Origin: Eucalyptus grandis
Taxonomy: Eukaryota > Streptophyta > Magnoliopsida > Myrtales > Myrtaceae
Assembly (NCBI RefSeq): GCF_016545825.1
Contig: NC_052614.1
Coordinates: 1-64,000 of the forward strand
Direction of reading: 5' to 3'
DNA: 64,000 nt
The notes beneath the pieces are model-generated. The model saw only the letters and a program-made list of their open reading frames with translations. It did not search any database and was not told the origin of the DNA. Both the position numbers and the translations under genes were made by a program. Below, piece after piece: positions 21,999 to 34,500 of this stretch (positions are counted from its first letter, which is position 1; each line of letters starts with the position of its first letter).

Positions 21999-23150
21999 CA
22001 ACCTTAGGCATTTTTCGTGTGTTTAATTGATTTATAGTTCAAAGATATTTTTGCGTTCTAATGGCCAATTTATTTTTGTTAAGAGAATCTCTTGCTCTTA
22101 TGTGGCCTATAGAAGTTGATTAATTTATGTGATAAATTTAATCAACTAAGCAAAAATTAGAACTAAATCAATTTTGAATCAAAAATCCGTAACTTGTTAT
22201 ACTTTTTGTTTATATTCTACAAATGTTTCGCGATTGTGAATTTAAAGTTGACAACGCAACTTCCGTTCAGAATCAAACTCGTGAAATTTGTTTCATCGAT
22301 TTCGATTTCTTGACGTGGTTTGGGTTGTTCAGCTTTAAATTTAATTAAATGCAGAATTTTATTTATGCCTTCCGGAGCTTTAAATTTTGAATTTATGGCT
22401 CGCAAGGAAGGATGGTGATCATGAAAAATCCATAATCATTATGATTGTTGTATGGATGAATGTATTAAATGGAGGCTGCATCCTTTCTTTTATATTTATT
22501 TTTATGAAATGTAATTTTAGCATAGTTTAGTATATCAATTGTTTATGTAAATGCTACGAGAGAGGAGGAGCCATTGGAGGAGCCATTAAGCCGGTGAGCT
22601 CTATGGACCCTGTCTTTGAAGAGTTCAAAGATTCAAGAAGAAATGAAGGGCAGGTCTCTATTATTAAAACATTAAAATGGCTAAATGGGTCTCTTTGGCT
22701 CGAGACCCATTAAACCATAATTCCATGATCACCACGTAGGATAGATGTTTATGTGATATCTATTTATTTATTGTGTTTATGTTATCATGCAGGTTAAACT
22801 GGTTAATGTGCAAAGTGAGACCGTAAATAACGACCCAAATCTTATTAATAATATTAAGTCAAAACGGGTTTCGGACTCGTGGTCTTCCATCGTCGTGGTT
22901 TGATCCAATATTATAGTAGTTAACATACCGGCTATGGATACAGAGGGGTTACTTACCATTCATAATATTGGACCACTCCATTATACATGTGATGCTATAG
23001 GGTTGGAGCCAAATGATTTCTAATAACTGTCAAGTGAGGAAATTGTTTGCGTTTTCAATACTTGCATGAGACGATGGGCTAGACTTAACTATGATTATGA
23101 TGTCAATAACTGTTAAGTGAGGCTTTCATGGTCTAGAGGCCGAAGTTATG
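21999..23150 (+). other. 5' leader of the Angela-like element, first part
   Basis: No ORF of note. It contains similar short segments built around AATAACTGTNAAGTGAGG (about 23026 and 23106, and a weaker relative near 26825 beyond the nested LTR). It ends in TTATG, the left target duplication of the nested solo LTR. Confidence 0.6.
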
Positions 23151-23444
23151 TGTCATGCCCCGATCCTTGAACGCGTACCCATCCCTCACCTGGTCGATTA
23201 ATAGCAACGTCCCAGGACGCATCGCCGACCCTTTTATTTTAATACGCAAGCGGAAGTATATAATTAAATCCCCAGACAATAAAACAATGGGATAGAAAAA
23301 GTATGGCTATATTTTTCATAACTGAAAAACCACAACCATACTTTTATACAAACAAACCACATAGTATATAATACAATACCATTCACAAGTCTGATCTACT
23401 ATACATCCGATCAAAACTCGTAGTTTGCAAAACAAGATGGGATC

Positions 23445-24032
23445 TCAGTCCTCATTCGGGTCGTACGCGGGATCCTCCTCTGGATCCTCCTCCGATTCCT
23501 CTTCTTCAGGGTCTTCTTCTTCTTCAGGTTCGTCCTCGAGCTCTTCTTCCTCAAAATTCACCTCAAGTTCGTCCTCAGGTTCCTCCTTTGGCCCTTCTTC
23601 CCACTCCTGATCCTCCTCCGGTCCCTCCTCTTGCTCGACTATCTCCCATTCTTCTTCACTCCAGTTAGCACCCTCGGCTGAGTATACCGGTGACTTAAGA
23701 TCGCCCTCGAGCTTGGGATCCTTGGCATCTACTACTGACCCATCCTTAGGGTCTACCGTCCCCAGCCCGAATGTTGCCTTTAGAACATACAGAGGCACAT
23801 CACTTTCTAGGATGGGACCTTCTCTTCGCCCATCATGGTAGTGACGATACCATGATCGATACTCGTGGGGCCTCAAGGCCAACTGACCCACGTCAATCTA
23901 TACCTTGGACTCTATCAACACATACTCTAGCACTTCTGGGTGGTGGTGCATCGAAAAGTAATACCCTACCTCAGTGATCTCTTTAGGAATGCCAAAATGC
24001 ATAGGAGGACGAGAAGGTGGAGGTGCTGCCAT
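23445..24032 (-). pseudogene. Antisense ORF in solo LTR A, Glu-rich
   Basis: The minus strand has an ATG at 24032 and one register to 23445 (196 codons) with a single TAG at 23898-23900. The N-terminal half is a mixed, folded-looking sequence (GQLALRPHEYRSWYRHYHDG). The C-terminal half is very acidic low complexity (DEPEEEEDPEEEESEEDPE). Coding is not proven: the acidic part comes from a TCC/TTC repeat on the plus strand. No family recognised. Confidence 0.35.
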
Positions 24033-24319
24033 CTAAGGGCCTGAGATGGTTATACAATAACCAGTGAGACAACGTCTTAACGAGTTTTACCCTCCTAAAA
24101 CCCGATTAGTAAACAAATACACTGTGGGCTGCCTATGCACGCATGGGCTAGAGGGCTTACCTTGACCTTATATTCCACCTGCATATTAGCACAGTTCAAA
24201 TAGGCACCCAATCATAATATCACTGATCGATACCTCGATCAATTGATCTAGTTGATTACATGTCAATCAGACCATACCTCGGTCATTTCCATCCATACTA
24301 TACAACATCCAGTATAATA

Positions 24320-24640
24320 TACCTAGTCACCAAGCCACGTGCATTTTCTAAGGCGGCCTATTCACCAAGGCGACATACTTAATCACCGAGGCACGTGCAT
24401 TCTCTAAGGCGTCTTATACACCAAGGCGACATACCAAATCACCGAGCCATGTGCATTCTGTAAGGTGATATACCAAATCACCGTGCCACGTGCATTCTCT
24501 AAGGCGACGTATTCGCCAAGGTGACGTACTAATCACCGAGCCACGTGCCTTTTCTAGGTGATGTATATAATCAACAATTCATGTGCATTCTCTAAGGCGT
24601 CCTATACGCCAACGCGACTTATCTAGTAACAGAGCCACGT
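24320..24640 (+). repeat. Degenerate tandem repeat in solo LTR A
   Basis: About six diverged copies of a ~60-bp unit with CACCGAGCCACGTGCATTCT and CTAAGGCG...CCAAGGCGACATA. The same place in solo LTR B holds a different, shorter repeat. Confidence 0.75.
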
Positions 24641-26762
24641 CATACATCATATATTCTCATATTTTATCGTACTCGATAAAATATCGTGCGTGGGCACACG
24701 GTCAGCCTTAACCAAAATATAATATTTTTCCTTTCCATAACTCCCACCATTTTCTACAGTCCACCAAAGCATTTTTGGCATTATCAACCGATGCCCGGTT
24801 ATTTTTCAATTAATAACCAAAATTATTTAATTTAGGAAATAAATCTCAAATTCACAAATAATTCATTTCAGTACAAAATAAAGCTCAATTAAATAAACAG
24901 GCTGCACCACGACAATCAGCATAAAATTTCGGTCGTCAACCATCCAGTCTAATTTCCAGAAAAATAAATAATTAAATAAATAATTTCGAAAATTAATTAA
25001 ATAAATACTAAAAATCCAACTTATGCCCGTAATGCCTAATTGGAAGCCGGAACGGACCCAGAAAAAAATTCCGAGACACGTTCAATAAATAATAGAACCT
25101 TTCTCCTTGCTAATAACTATGTCTAACCATCTAACATGCATTGATAAGTCACTAATTTAATTAATCTAAACTAATCTAACCACCTAACTGCATTTAATTA
25201 ACACTAATCAACCCTTAAGTATCATTAGCAAACTAAGCATGGTTTAGTGAGTTAAACTCACCCGTTTAACAATCCATTCGGATCGAAACGTCGGGAATGT
25301 CGCGAGGGACGTTTTACTCCAAAGCGGGCCTAAGATTCGGGGCCCACAAGCACCTCAAATGCGGCCAAAAAGGGTGGCTAGAACCCCACAAAATTACTTG
25401 ATGTTCTTGGCTGGAAATGGAAGGAAAACAACTTGGTTTAGCACGGTGAGGCTCGGGAAAGATAGAATAGGCCAAACCAGGCCTAGAGGTGGACTTACAA
25501 GGGTCAAACGAGCTCGGGACAACCCCGGGTGAGCTGCGACAAACCCGAAGTAGCAGCTGGGTCATGTGAGGGGTGAGAGGGACGACGGGATCGGGTGGTG
25601 GTGCGCGCAGCCAGGAGCGGGTGGAGGCAAACGGCAGTGAGCAGCGAGACTCCAGCGGCGGCTTGGCGTGCGACGGGCTAGCTTCTCCTCTACTGGTTCC
25701 TCTTGGTCAAGCAGCATAAGGATGGAGGGAAATGGGGGTTTCAGCCGGTCAAAGAGGGAGGAAGAGAAGGGATAGGATTGAGGGGAGACAACGGCTCCAC
25801 TTGCCCACTTATTCCACCCACTCGTCCCTCCTTTGCTAGTCCATGAAGCCAAGAATCCATGGCTGTAGATGAGCCACCAAAACATCCCATACAAGCCAAG
25901 AAATAGTCCATTTGGCTAGGGGAAAGGGGGAGCTACGAATTTGGCATCAATTGGCTTCAATTGGATGCTTGGTCTACTTCAATTCCACCTCATTTGGCCT
26001 TTATAATTTCAATTGATACCTCAATACCTCAATTGATATTTTTCTTCACCCAAGAATCCATCTTGCATCTAAATTTTGTGACCAAAAATAGTCATCGACC
26101 TTGTTTAAACAAAAACGGTCCTAAACCGACCTTTTCCCAAAAAGTCTCGGTTGTCAGAAAAATCTTCTGAGACTCAGCCAACACTCCTAGAATTTATTGT
26201 GACATGATAGAAACTTTAATTTCTGAAATTGGACTTGAATTAACAGTTAATTTCAACTTGGCGCGTTTTTAGCGTGACCTAGGCTACTGGGTAACTTTTA
26301 GACAATTTTAAAGCAAATGACTCATGGTCGATTTTCTTCAAGCCACAATGAACCCACTAGACTCATTGGTGACTCTCGAGTGTCGTGAAAATCTCGAGAA
26401 TTCAAATATGGACACAAGGTACCAAAACGATATAAAAATCAGTCTAGTGTCGGCCGACGAGAATTTTCCAATTTAGTGGTGTCACCCACGATTAGCCACA
26501 CATCTCAGTCGAACTGACCTAACTCTGATCTTAAATCAATTTACGTCTGTGCCGTAATGATCTCGGCAGATGAACATGGTCGAGCAGCCGATTCCTAGTC
26601 GAATTCTCAAGTCTATTTGCCTTAAAATCCTTAATAGCTTCCCTAGATAGTCTAGTTATCTCGAGAGTGACCAGCTCTGAGAACAACCCTATAGGCGCAT
26701 CAATGAAATGCCCGATTTATTCAGTAGAAAACATGACTAAAAATCTAGGATGTCACATTATG

Positions 26763-27041
26763 ATTGGCACTCGCATATGATGCGTTGAACAAGTTGGTTC
26801 ACTCACTAAGTTCATAGGACACCAATAACGGTTAGGTGAGGTGGGCTTTGGGCTAGTGGGACTCCAATCCCTACTAGTAATCTTTACCCAACAAAGATTA
26901 CCGCTTCCCATCTTAAGGAGTATGGGATTCAAATATAAATTTAGTGGGATGATCTATTTCATTTAAAGGCCAAAATGAAATAGTCATTTTGAAAGATACA
27001 ATAGCTAACAATTTATTTTCTGCAACAGATATATTATTATT
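26763..27041 (+). other. 5' leader of the Angela-like element, second part
   Basis: Resumes after the solo LTR and runs to the gag ATG. No coding signal. Confidence 0.6.
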
Positions 27042-27960
27042 ATGAAAATGGTGACCACAAACCCACTCGCTTCTATACTTGACAAGAATTATTTGATTGG
27101 ACCCAATTTCACTAACTAGGTGAGGAATTTAAGAATTGTTCTCAATTAAAAAAAATTGGGTATGTTCTTGATGAAAAAATGCCAACCTCCTTTCTTGAGG
27201 GTGGGACCTAAGAGGAGCGTATCACTTATGATAAGTGGCATGATGATGACTTAAAAGTTAGATCATATATGCTTGCTTTGATGAATAATGAATTACATAA
27301 GAAGTATGAATCTATGGAAGATGCTAGGTCGATCATTTTGCACTTAAAGGAATATTTTGATGAGAATGTCGAACCTCTAGATATGAGATATCTAAGGCAT
27401 TGTACCGTATGAGAATGGCTGAAGGATCATCAGTTAATGATCATGCTTTGAAAATGATCTGGCACATTGAAGAATTGGCTAGGCTGAATCTCATTATGGA
27501 CAACAAGTTAGCTGTGGATTTGATCCACCAATCTTTACCCGATTCCTTCTCTGGTTTTGTCCAAAACTTCCACATGCATAAGATGGAGAAAACTCTCGCT
27601 GAGTTACATAGCATGCTGGTAGTTTATGAGAAGGAAATGCACAACACGAGACCAAATGTAGTGGCTATGGCTAAGGCTTCTTCTTCAAGGGGTAAGACTA
27701 TTTTAAAGAAAAAGAAATGGAAGAGGCCTGTCAAACCTGTTGTGCAACCAAAACCCAAGATTGATAAAGAGAAATGCCATTACTGTGGTGTCAATGGGCA
27801 CTGAAGGAGAAACTGTAAGAAGTACCTCGCGAGCTTGAAGGTCAAGCCCAAGGACCAACCTTATGAAGGTATGGTGTCATGCTTATTGAAACTAATCTTA
27901 TGGTTAGTGCTAAATCTAGCTCATGAGTTCTAGATTCTGCTGCAACTTCACATATTTGTA
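27042..27960 (+). pseudogene. gag: Gag pseudogene of the Angela-like element
   Basis: ATG codons at 27042 and 27048 start a copia gag (TNPLASILDKN, LIGPNFTNWVRNLRIVL). A TAA follows near 27146, and then frame changes; the main body reads from 27400. The central UBN2-like region is recognisable (YRMRMAEGSSVNDHALKM). The nucleocapsid knuckle is CHYCGVNGH, then a TGA at 27802-27804, then RRNC: the family has Trp at this place, so Trp became stop by G-to-A. The protease motif just downstream reads LDSAATSHIC, with Ala in place of the usual Gly after Asp-Ser. Confidence 0.85.
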
Positions 27961-29676
27961 TGTCTTTGCATAATCTGGAAACAAGCAGGATGCTAGAGCA
28001 AAATGAGATTGTCCTGACATTTGCTAATGGAGCAAGAGTTGCTACATTAGCTATAAGGACTTTTCGTTTATGTTTGCCATATGGACATGTATTGGTTTTA
28101 AAGAACTGTTTGCATTATAAGAATGCTATTAGGAACATCATCTCTATACCTCGTTTGGGTAAAGAGAATTATGAATTTTCTTTTGATGATGATGTATGTT
28201 TTATTTATCATAATAGAATATGTGTTGGTTCTAGCTTATTAATCCATAATCTTTATACCATTACAATGTCCGGTAATGCAATTACCGATGTCAATAAGCA
28301 AAATAGAATTGATATAAATGCAATAACTAATAAACGCCCTAGAGACGGTCCAAATGAAAAGTATGTTTGGCATCTCCGATTAGGTCATATTGAAGAAGAC
28401 AGAATTAACAAGTTAAGTAATGATGGGTATATTGATCCATCAAATTTTAAGTCATACTCGACTTGTGAGGTATGTCTTCTAGGAAAAATGACCAAAGCGC
28501 CTTTTGTGGGACATAATGCGCGAGCTGCTGACATATTAGGATTAATACATACAGATGTATATGGACCAATTAATGAAACTGCTAGATGTGGTTATAATTA
28601 CTTCATTACCTTCACTGATGATCAGTCACGGTATGGTTATTTATACCTTATGAAGTATAAATCTGAATCCTTTGAAATGTTCAAGGAATTCAAGGCCGAA
28701 GTTGAGAAACAAATAGGAAAATGTATTACGACTCTTCGATTGAATCGAGAAGGTGAATACCTTAAAACTGAATTCCTGGACCATCTTAAAGAGAATGGCA
28801 TTTTATCACAATGGGCACCTCCTGGAACTCCAGAACATAATGGTGTATATGAACGAAGAAATCGTACTTTATTAGATATGGTGCAATCTATGATGAGTTA
28901 CACCGATTTGCCAATATCCCTTTGGGGATATGCCCTTGAGAAAGCTGTATATATACTGAACAGAGTGCCGTCCAAATATATTCCAACTACGCCCTATGAG
29001 ATATGGCATAGTAGGAAACCTAGTCTTAATCATATTAAGATTTGGGGTTGTCCAACTTTCGTTAAAAAACTGAAAATGGAAAAATTGGAGGCAAGATCTG
29101 AACAAGGTCGCTTCATTGGATATCCAAAGGAAACCCTTGGATATTATTTCTATTTTCATTCAGACCAAAGAATCTTGGTGAGCAAGCACGCTTCTTTTCT
29201 GGAGAATCAGTTCGTCCAAGAAGGTGGTGCTGGGCGGAAAATAGTCTTACAAAAAGAAAATAATGAAGTACCAAACAACCGAGTTCAAATATCAATCTCT
29301 AATTCAGTGGGAGCTTCTGATACACAACCTCTTAGGAGAAGTGCGAGAACGTCTCGCCCACCTGCTCGTTATAGACACTCAGTTGATCATATTGAACAAT
29401 TATTCATTGTGAATGATAGTGATCAACTTGGTGATCCTAAAACCTATGAGGAGGCGATGTCGGACATCGATTCTGGTAAATGGCTAGAAGCCGTAAAATT
29501 TGAAATGGATTCAATGTATTCTAATGAAGTTTGGACCTTAATTGACTTACCTGATGGTATTATACCAATTGGTTGTAAATGAATCTTCAAGAGGAAGATG
29601 AATGCTGAAGGTCAAATTGGAACTTACAAAGCACGGTGGTGATGAAAGGATATCGTCGAAAGAATGAATTGATTAT
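27915..29676 (+). pseudogene. pol: Protease-integrase and first part of RT, Angela-like element
   Basis: An open frame of 540 codons (27960-29582) covers the end of the protease, the GAG-pre-integrase (YVWHLRLGHIEEDRINKLS), the zinc region (STCEVCLLGK) and the integrase core. The first Asp is in HTDVYGP. The second catalytic Asp codon is Asn (AAT, 28743-28745, in RLNREGEY). The Glu is in VYERRNRTLL. The RT start (EAMSDIDSGKWLEAVKFEMDS) follows, ending at a TGA (29580-29582) where the family has Trp (CKWIFKRK), plus a one-base frameshift near 29635. The coding sequence is then cut by the nested gypsy element. Confidence 0.87.
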
Positions 29677-31526
29677 TGTTGACACCTAATTTGCGTTTTC
29701 AAATATATATAAAAAAATAAAATGAAAGAAAAAAAAAAAAAACAAAAAAACAAAACAAAACAAAAACAAAAGCAAAAACAACAAAAAAAAAAAAAGAAGA
29801 AAAACCGAAAATAGGAGAGAGAACCGGACAGAGGGGGAGAGAAGCACCAAGAAAGAGCAAAAATGAGAGAGAGAAGGAACGAAGGGGAGGAGGGGGCGGC
29901 GGTGCTATTCGACGCCATCCTTGCCGCTTGTCCTCCTCGCCACCTCAACTCGACGCCGTCGAGCTCGCTACCGCCGGCCTTGCCTCACCCGTCACCCTTG
30001 CCAACCCTCCGCCGAGCCGGAACGCCAACCCCTACCATTGCCGCTCGACCTACAAGCCCATTCGCCTATAGCCCCCGACGACCGCCGCTACTACGTCGCT
30101 CGCTCTTGCCTCTGCTCGTCCGCTGGTCTTTGCCGCAATCTGCAGCTGCCGAGCTTGCGCTCGCCTCCTTCGAGGTCCACCGCCACGACGCCCGATCGCT
30201 TCCGTCACTGACCGCTCGCCGCCTCAGAATGTTGACGCCTGCTGCAGCCACGACCTAGAGCCTCCGTCCCTGCGCGTCTACCCGAGCACCAAATCCCGAG
30301 TCCCCGCGACGCCACCTCTGCTCCTGCTCCGAGCCGAGCCGCTGCCCTCCTGCTCGACGCCGACCAAGCCGCCGTTGTCATTCCTATCGCTACTGCCGTC
30401 GTCCACCCCCCGCGAAACTGTCGCAGCCTTGCTTCTCCGCCCAAGCTCCAACGTCGACGCCGGAATTTGCGAGCAACCCTCCGCCAAGCCGCTCCGCATC
30501 GCCACCGCCACCCGCCACATCGCTGCCGCCGTCAAGCCCGTCGCCACCAAGGAGCCCTAGGGTTTCAGCCCAAAACCGAGTCGGGCGCGAGTCGTGAACC
30601 CGGGTAGGGTTTCTATCCACATGGGCTGTCGTAGTGGGCCATATGACTTTGGGCTAGTTTAGTTTGGGCTTCTTGCTTATGGGCTTAGGGACTTATGGGC
30701 TTGTTGTGGGCACTTTTTTAAAAATAAAAGAGATTGGACCAGATTGGGCCCACTGGTTGAGCCCAATCCGAACCAAAGAAAGGCCGACCAAGGCTAGTCT
30801 AGCCTTGTCCTTCGGATGGGCCGGTTCGCCCCCTTTGGACCGACCGGACCCGATCCGCGTTGATTGGGTCGGGTCAAGCCGAACCCGATCCGGTTCGCCC
30901 TTTTTAAATTTAATTTAAAAATTTTAAAAATTATTTTAAAAATTATTAAATAAAAAATTTTGAAAATTTAAAAATGTAGGATTTGGCTGGAAATTGCCAT
31001 GTTTTGCCTCCTTAGTGTAATTGAGCCTTTATTTACTTGCACATTGATTATATCGCGTGTTTAATTTGCATATTTGATTATGTTTAATTACACTTGTTTA
31101 ATTTGAATGCAATTAGGATCTTGGTAACTATGATTGTTACTTTAATGATTGTGTGTCAGCATGATCACCTCACATGTTAGTGGATAGGTATAAAATCAAT
31201 CCAAACTGCTTGACAAAAATCAATTTTGTTAAAATGAACAAGAGTAGGTACCGAAAGGGCACTAATTAATCAATTAGTGTAATCAACTCCCAGACGCTAG
31301 ATTCTCTGGTTGCGTTGGAAGTGAGGTACACTCCTATGCCTTACTTGGTTTCTAGCTGACCCCAATAGGCTAGTGGCGACTCCTTTTGTGCAAAATTTCT
31401 AAAAAATATCCCAACATCACACGAGGTATGCGCTTGGGAGAGTCCGCGCCTAATCATGGGTTATAGGCCCGTCCTTTAGGCAATACCCCTAAACCTGTTC
31501 CCTCCCCCCAAGGGTAGGTCGCGACA
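29677..31526 (+). repeat. 5' LTR of the Tat/Ogre-like element
   Basis: An A-rich segment (about 29710-29800), then a GC-rich, CpG-rich segment (29880-30560), then ordinary AT-rich sequence. The GC-rich part gives several open frames on both strands that are not conserved as protein between the two LTRs. Confidence 0.9.
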
Positions 31527-31529
31527 GCT

Positions 31530-31547
31530 TGGTGACTCCACTGGGGA
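31530..31547 (+). other. Primer-binding site, gypsy Tat/Ogre type
   Basis: TGGTGACTCCACTGGGGA three bases after the LTR. It resembles sites used by Tat/Ogre elements (TGGCGACTC...GGGGA). I recall an Arg tRNA for this group but could not check. Confidence 0.7.
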
Positions 31548-34500
31548 CTTGGTTTTTAAACCTTAGAGGACTTAGGCCAAAATTAATCTTGTTCAAAAAT
31601 ATTTTTGTTTGGCAACAAGGATTCCAGGTACGCCCCTAATATTAAAGGTGTTAAATGTTTTTGCAGAATCGGAGGTATAAGCGGAAGTGTTTGCTCACCT
31701 TTGTCTTGCAAGGAAGTGTAGGAATGTAAGGTTTTTTTTTTTGTATGAAGTGTTGCTTCCCTATAAATTGTCATGCCTACATTTCCTACATTGCACTACA
31801 CCATGGCACACACTACCAGCCGCCGGACCTGGGCCGCATAGGATCACCTAGGATGGTATTGAGGCGGATACCACTCCGACTACAACCATGTAGTACGAGT
31901 TGCCCATCTCAACCCTAAAATTACTTTCTTCACGTCGAAGGTACCCACCCCGGTCTGCAATAGCGTGACACGGGTCGGTTCTTTAACGAAGCCAGAGTCA
32001 TGGGTAACCCAACCTAGCCGCGACCTTGCTGGTTTAGTACGGTGATCCCATGGCTCCATTTTGAGCCGTTTAGAGTAGAAATCGAACCACATCCCATGTG
32101 CATGTCTATGTAAAAAAAAAAAAAGAGATAAAGGTTGGCACCCATTATAAGTGTCATTTTCCTTTTTATTTGCTCATTTTATATTGCATTTTCATCTTGA
32201 AATTCGTGGAAATCAATCGAATGCCCTCGGTGATGTAGGCTTATGATAGAAAATTGACAATCACTTTTGACAAGTAAACATTTGAATGCAAGTTCTAAAC
32301 ATTTTGATTTGGCCCTGTTGAACACATGATTTTATTTAAATTCCTAGTTATGGGCTCAAAATCACATTTTGAAAGAAAAAATGCCAAAAAAAGGGCTTGC
32401 AAGTTGCGATTATATATTGGGGCACAGAAATTGAGATTGCATTTTTGATCAAACTCTTTCCTTCTCATATTTTGGGACTGAAATGCAAATCACATTTTGT
32501 ATAGATTTCTCAAAATACAAGTCACTTCATTTTTTGCAGTAAAATCATAAAATCAATCTTTTCCAAAAAAAAAAAAAGAAAAAGAAAAAATCAATGCCAC
32601 TTTTGCATACGAAACTTTTGGAATAAAAGTGGACATTTGATTGATGGCCGTGGATTGATTATTTTAATGATGCATTCTCTTATGATAAAATCTTGGCGAA
32701 ATACTAAAATCCTGTAATAAGGACTGTGGGGGCAGCTACCGTCGCCTCAATTTTATTGTAAGAAGCGACCTCATTGAGATATCATTTTCTCTCATTCACG
32801 TACTGACATTGTTGTCTCTTTGCAGGTTATGCGTGGTGCTCCTTGACATTAGGACAAGATTTGATTTTTACTCTTATCTATACAAGAGTTTTTATATTTT
32901 ATCATTGTTTTTATTCTTGTTAAGAATTATGTTTTCCATTTTGAGTTTTGATTGCGAATCCAATTGTTGCTTTTGTAAATTGTGCAACTCAAATTTTTAA
33001 TGATGGAATTCAGTTTCATGAAAATCATCATTTAAAAAAAAAAAGAGCAAATTCAGAAGTGTTTTAAGTGAACCTATACGTTTACCTTCCAAAATGAATT
33101 TCAAGAAAACTTTGCTTAATGCCCTCTCTTCACGTAGTCGTTTTCTTGGGCTCATGGAACTCGAGGAGCAAGGATGCATCGATGCTTCGTTGGCGCCAAT
33201 CTTCCAATAGAGGTGGAACGCAATGGAATTCCGTTCTGGGAAGTTTCTTTATTTGGAGATGCCTCAGGTGCCAAAATAGCCCATCGATCTCGTTCACTTT
33301 GCATGATGAGACAAATGAAGGGAGTTGTCAAGCATCCAAAAGGCGAATTCGAAGGAAGAGTAAACTGTATCGATTCCAATTACCCGTTTCTGATGCCGTT
33401 TTTAACATGACTTTCTTTTCATTGTCAAGGAGACATCAAGAGTACCAAGTTTTGTAACGTTCCAACAAATGCGATGGAGCGTTATTAAGTCTTGTTCATC
33501 TTAAACAAATAAAGATTTATATGAAATGGATGGGCAATATTATCTCTTCCTCCATAAGAGATACCTTGAGATGTTGATTGCCCGACTTTGAAAAGGATCT
33601 ATCATGTTCCTAAACTTGATTCTCCTCAGCATAAAAAAAAAAAAAATGAATGACATGTCCTTTTCTTTGATACAGGACATATTCGAACAGAACAAATGTT
33701 TGTCAAATAAAGAGTGGGAGAGCAACGTCTGATTTAGAAAAAAAATCTCTCATCCCCCACCAATGAAGTGTGCTGGAACAACATTGTCAAATTCATCGAA
33801 AAGGATGTATCGTTCTTTAGTTGAACCTAACTAAGAATAGAGATAACTCGTTTCATATCCCCTTCTTATAGGGCGATAAATGGAAAAATAATTGCACCTT
33901 GACCATAGAAGCGACGCCTTCTACCAAGGAATCAGGAAAACATCAAACACTCAAAGGCGAATGCAAGGGAATGGTATTGTCAAGTTACCAAATATCCATG
34001 AAGGTGAATCCAAAAGATGTTAGCGCCCAAAGGATAGAAGCGAATGAAGGGTAATAATGTATCGTTTCCAACATTTCAATCCCTAAAGATTTTTGCACTA
34101 ACATATTCTTTCACGTTCTTTACAGGGGTTACCGGGTCATCACACCGCAGGTAAGTACCCTTCTTCTCAAGTTTTTAAGTAAAAAAAAGAGAAAAAAAGA
34201 ATTTCCATTACAAAAGAGAACCTTTGGCGCTTTCCTAGAGACACGCAGACACAAAAAAAATGAAAAAAAAATGAACAATTGAGAAAAGAAAAAAAAATTC
34301 TTCAAACTTTTCGAGCATCATTTTTATTTTAAAATTGCTTTCTCGTTTTGTGGGTTATTCATTTAAAATCAAATTTCCCTATGGAGATTGATCTACTCAA
34401 ATGAGCTCGGCAGTGAGGTTGAGATGTTAACCATGCCAAACAAGAAGTGCTTATGATAAAGAAAAGCAAGCCCATTTCCAAACACGTCCTTCAAATACTT

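Larger units (their letters stand above)
23151..26757 (+). mobile_element. Solo LTR A (3.6 kb) nested in the leader
   Basis: Begins TGTCATGCCCCGATCC and ends GATGTCACA. Both sides carry the 5-bp target duplication TTATG (23146-23150 and 26758-26762). No internal direct repeat, PBS or coding domain of a retrotransposon is present, so it is most simply a solo LTR left by LTR-LTR recombination. It is related along its whole length to solo LTR B (40471-43789). Size and structure suggest a Ty3/gypsy family, but the orientation assigned here is only a convention. Confidence 0.8.

Noticed and set aside
29863..30620. Open frames of 60-130 codons in the GC-rich LTR segment, recurring near 38460-39520
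   Set aside because: The same DNA in the other LTR is shifted and read differently, so the frames are not conserved as protein.
33119..33457. A 112-codon ORF inside the gypsy element
   Set aside because: No similarity recognised, overlapping frames equally open, no start context or neighbouring domain.
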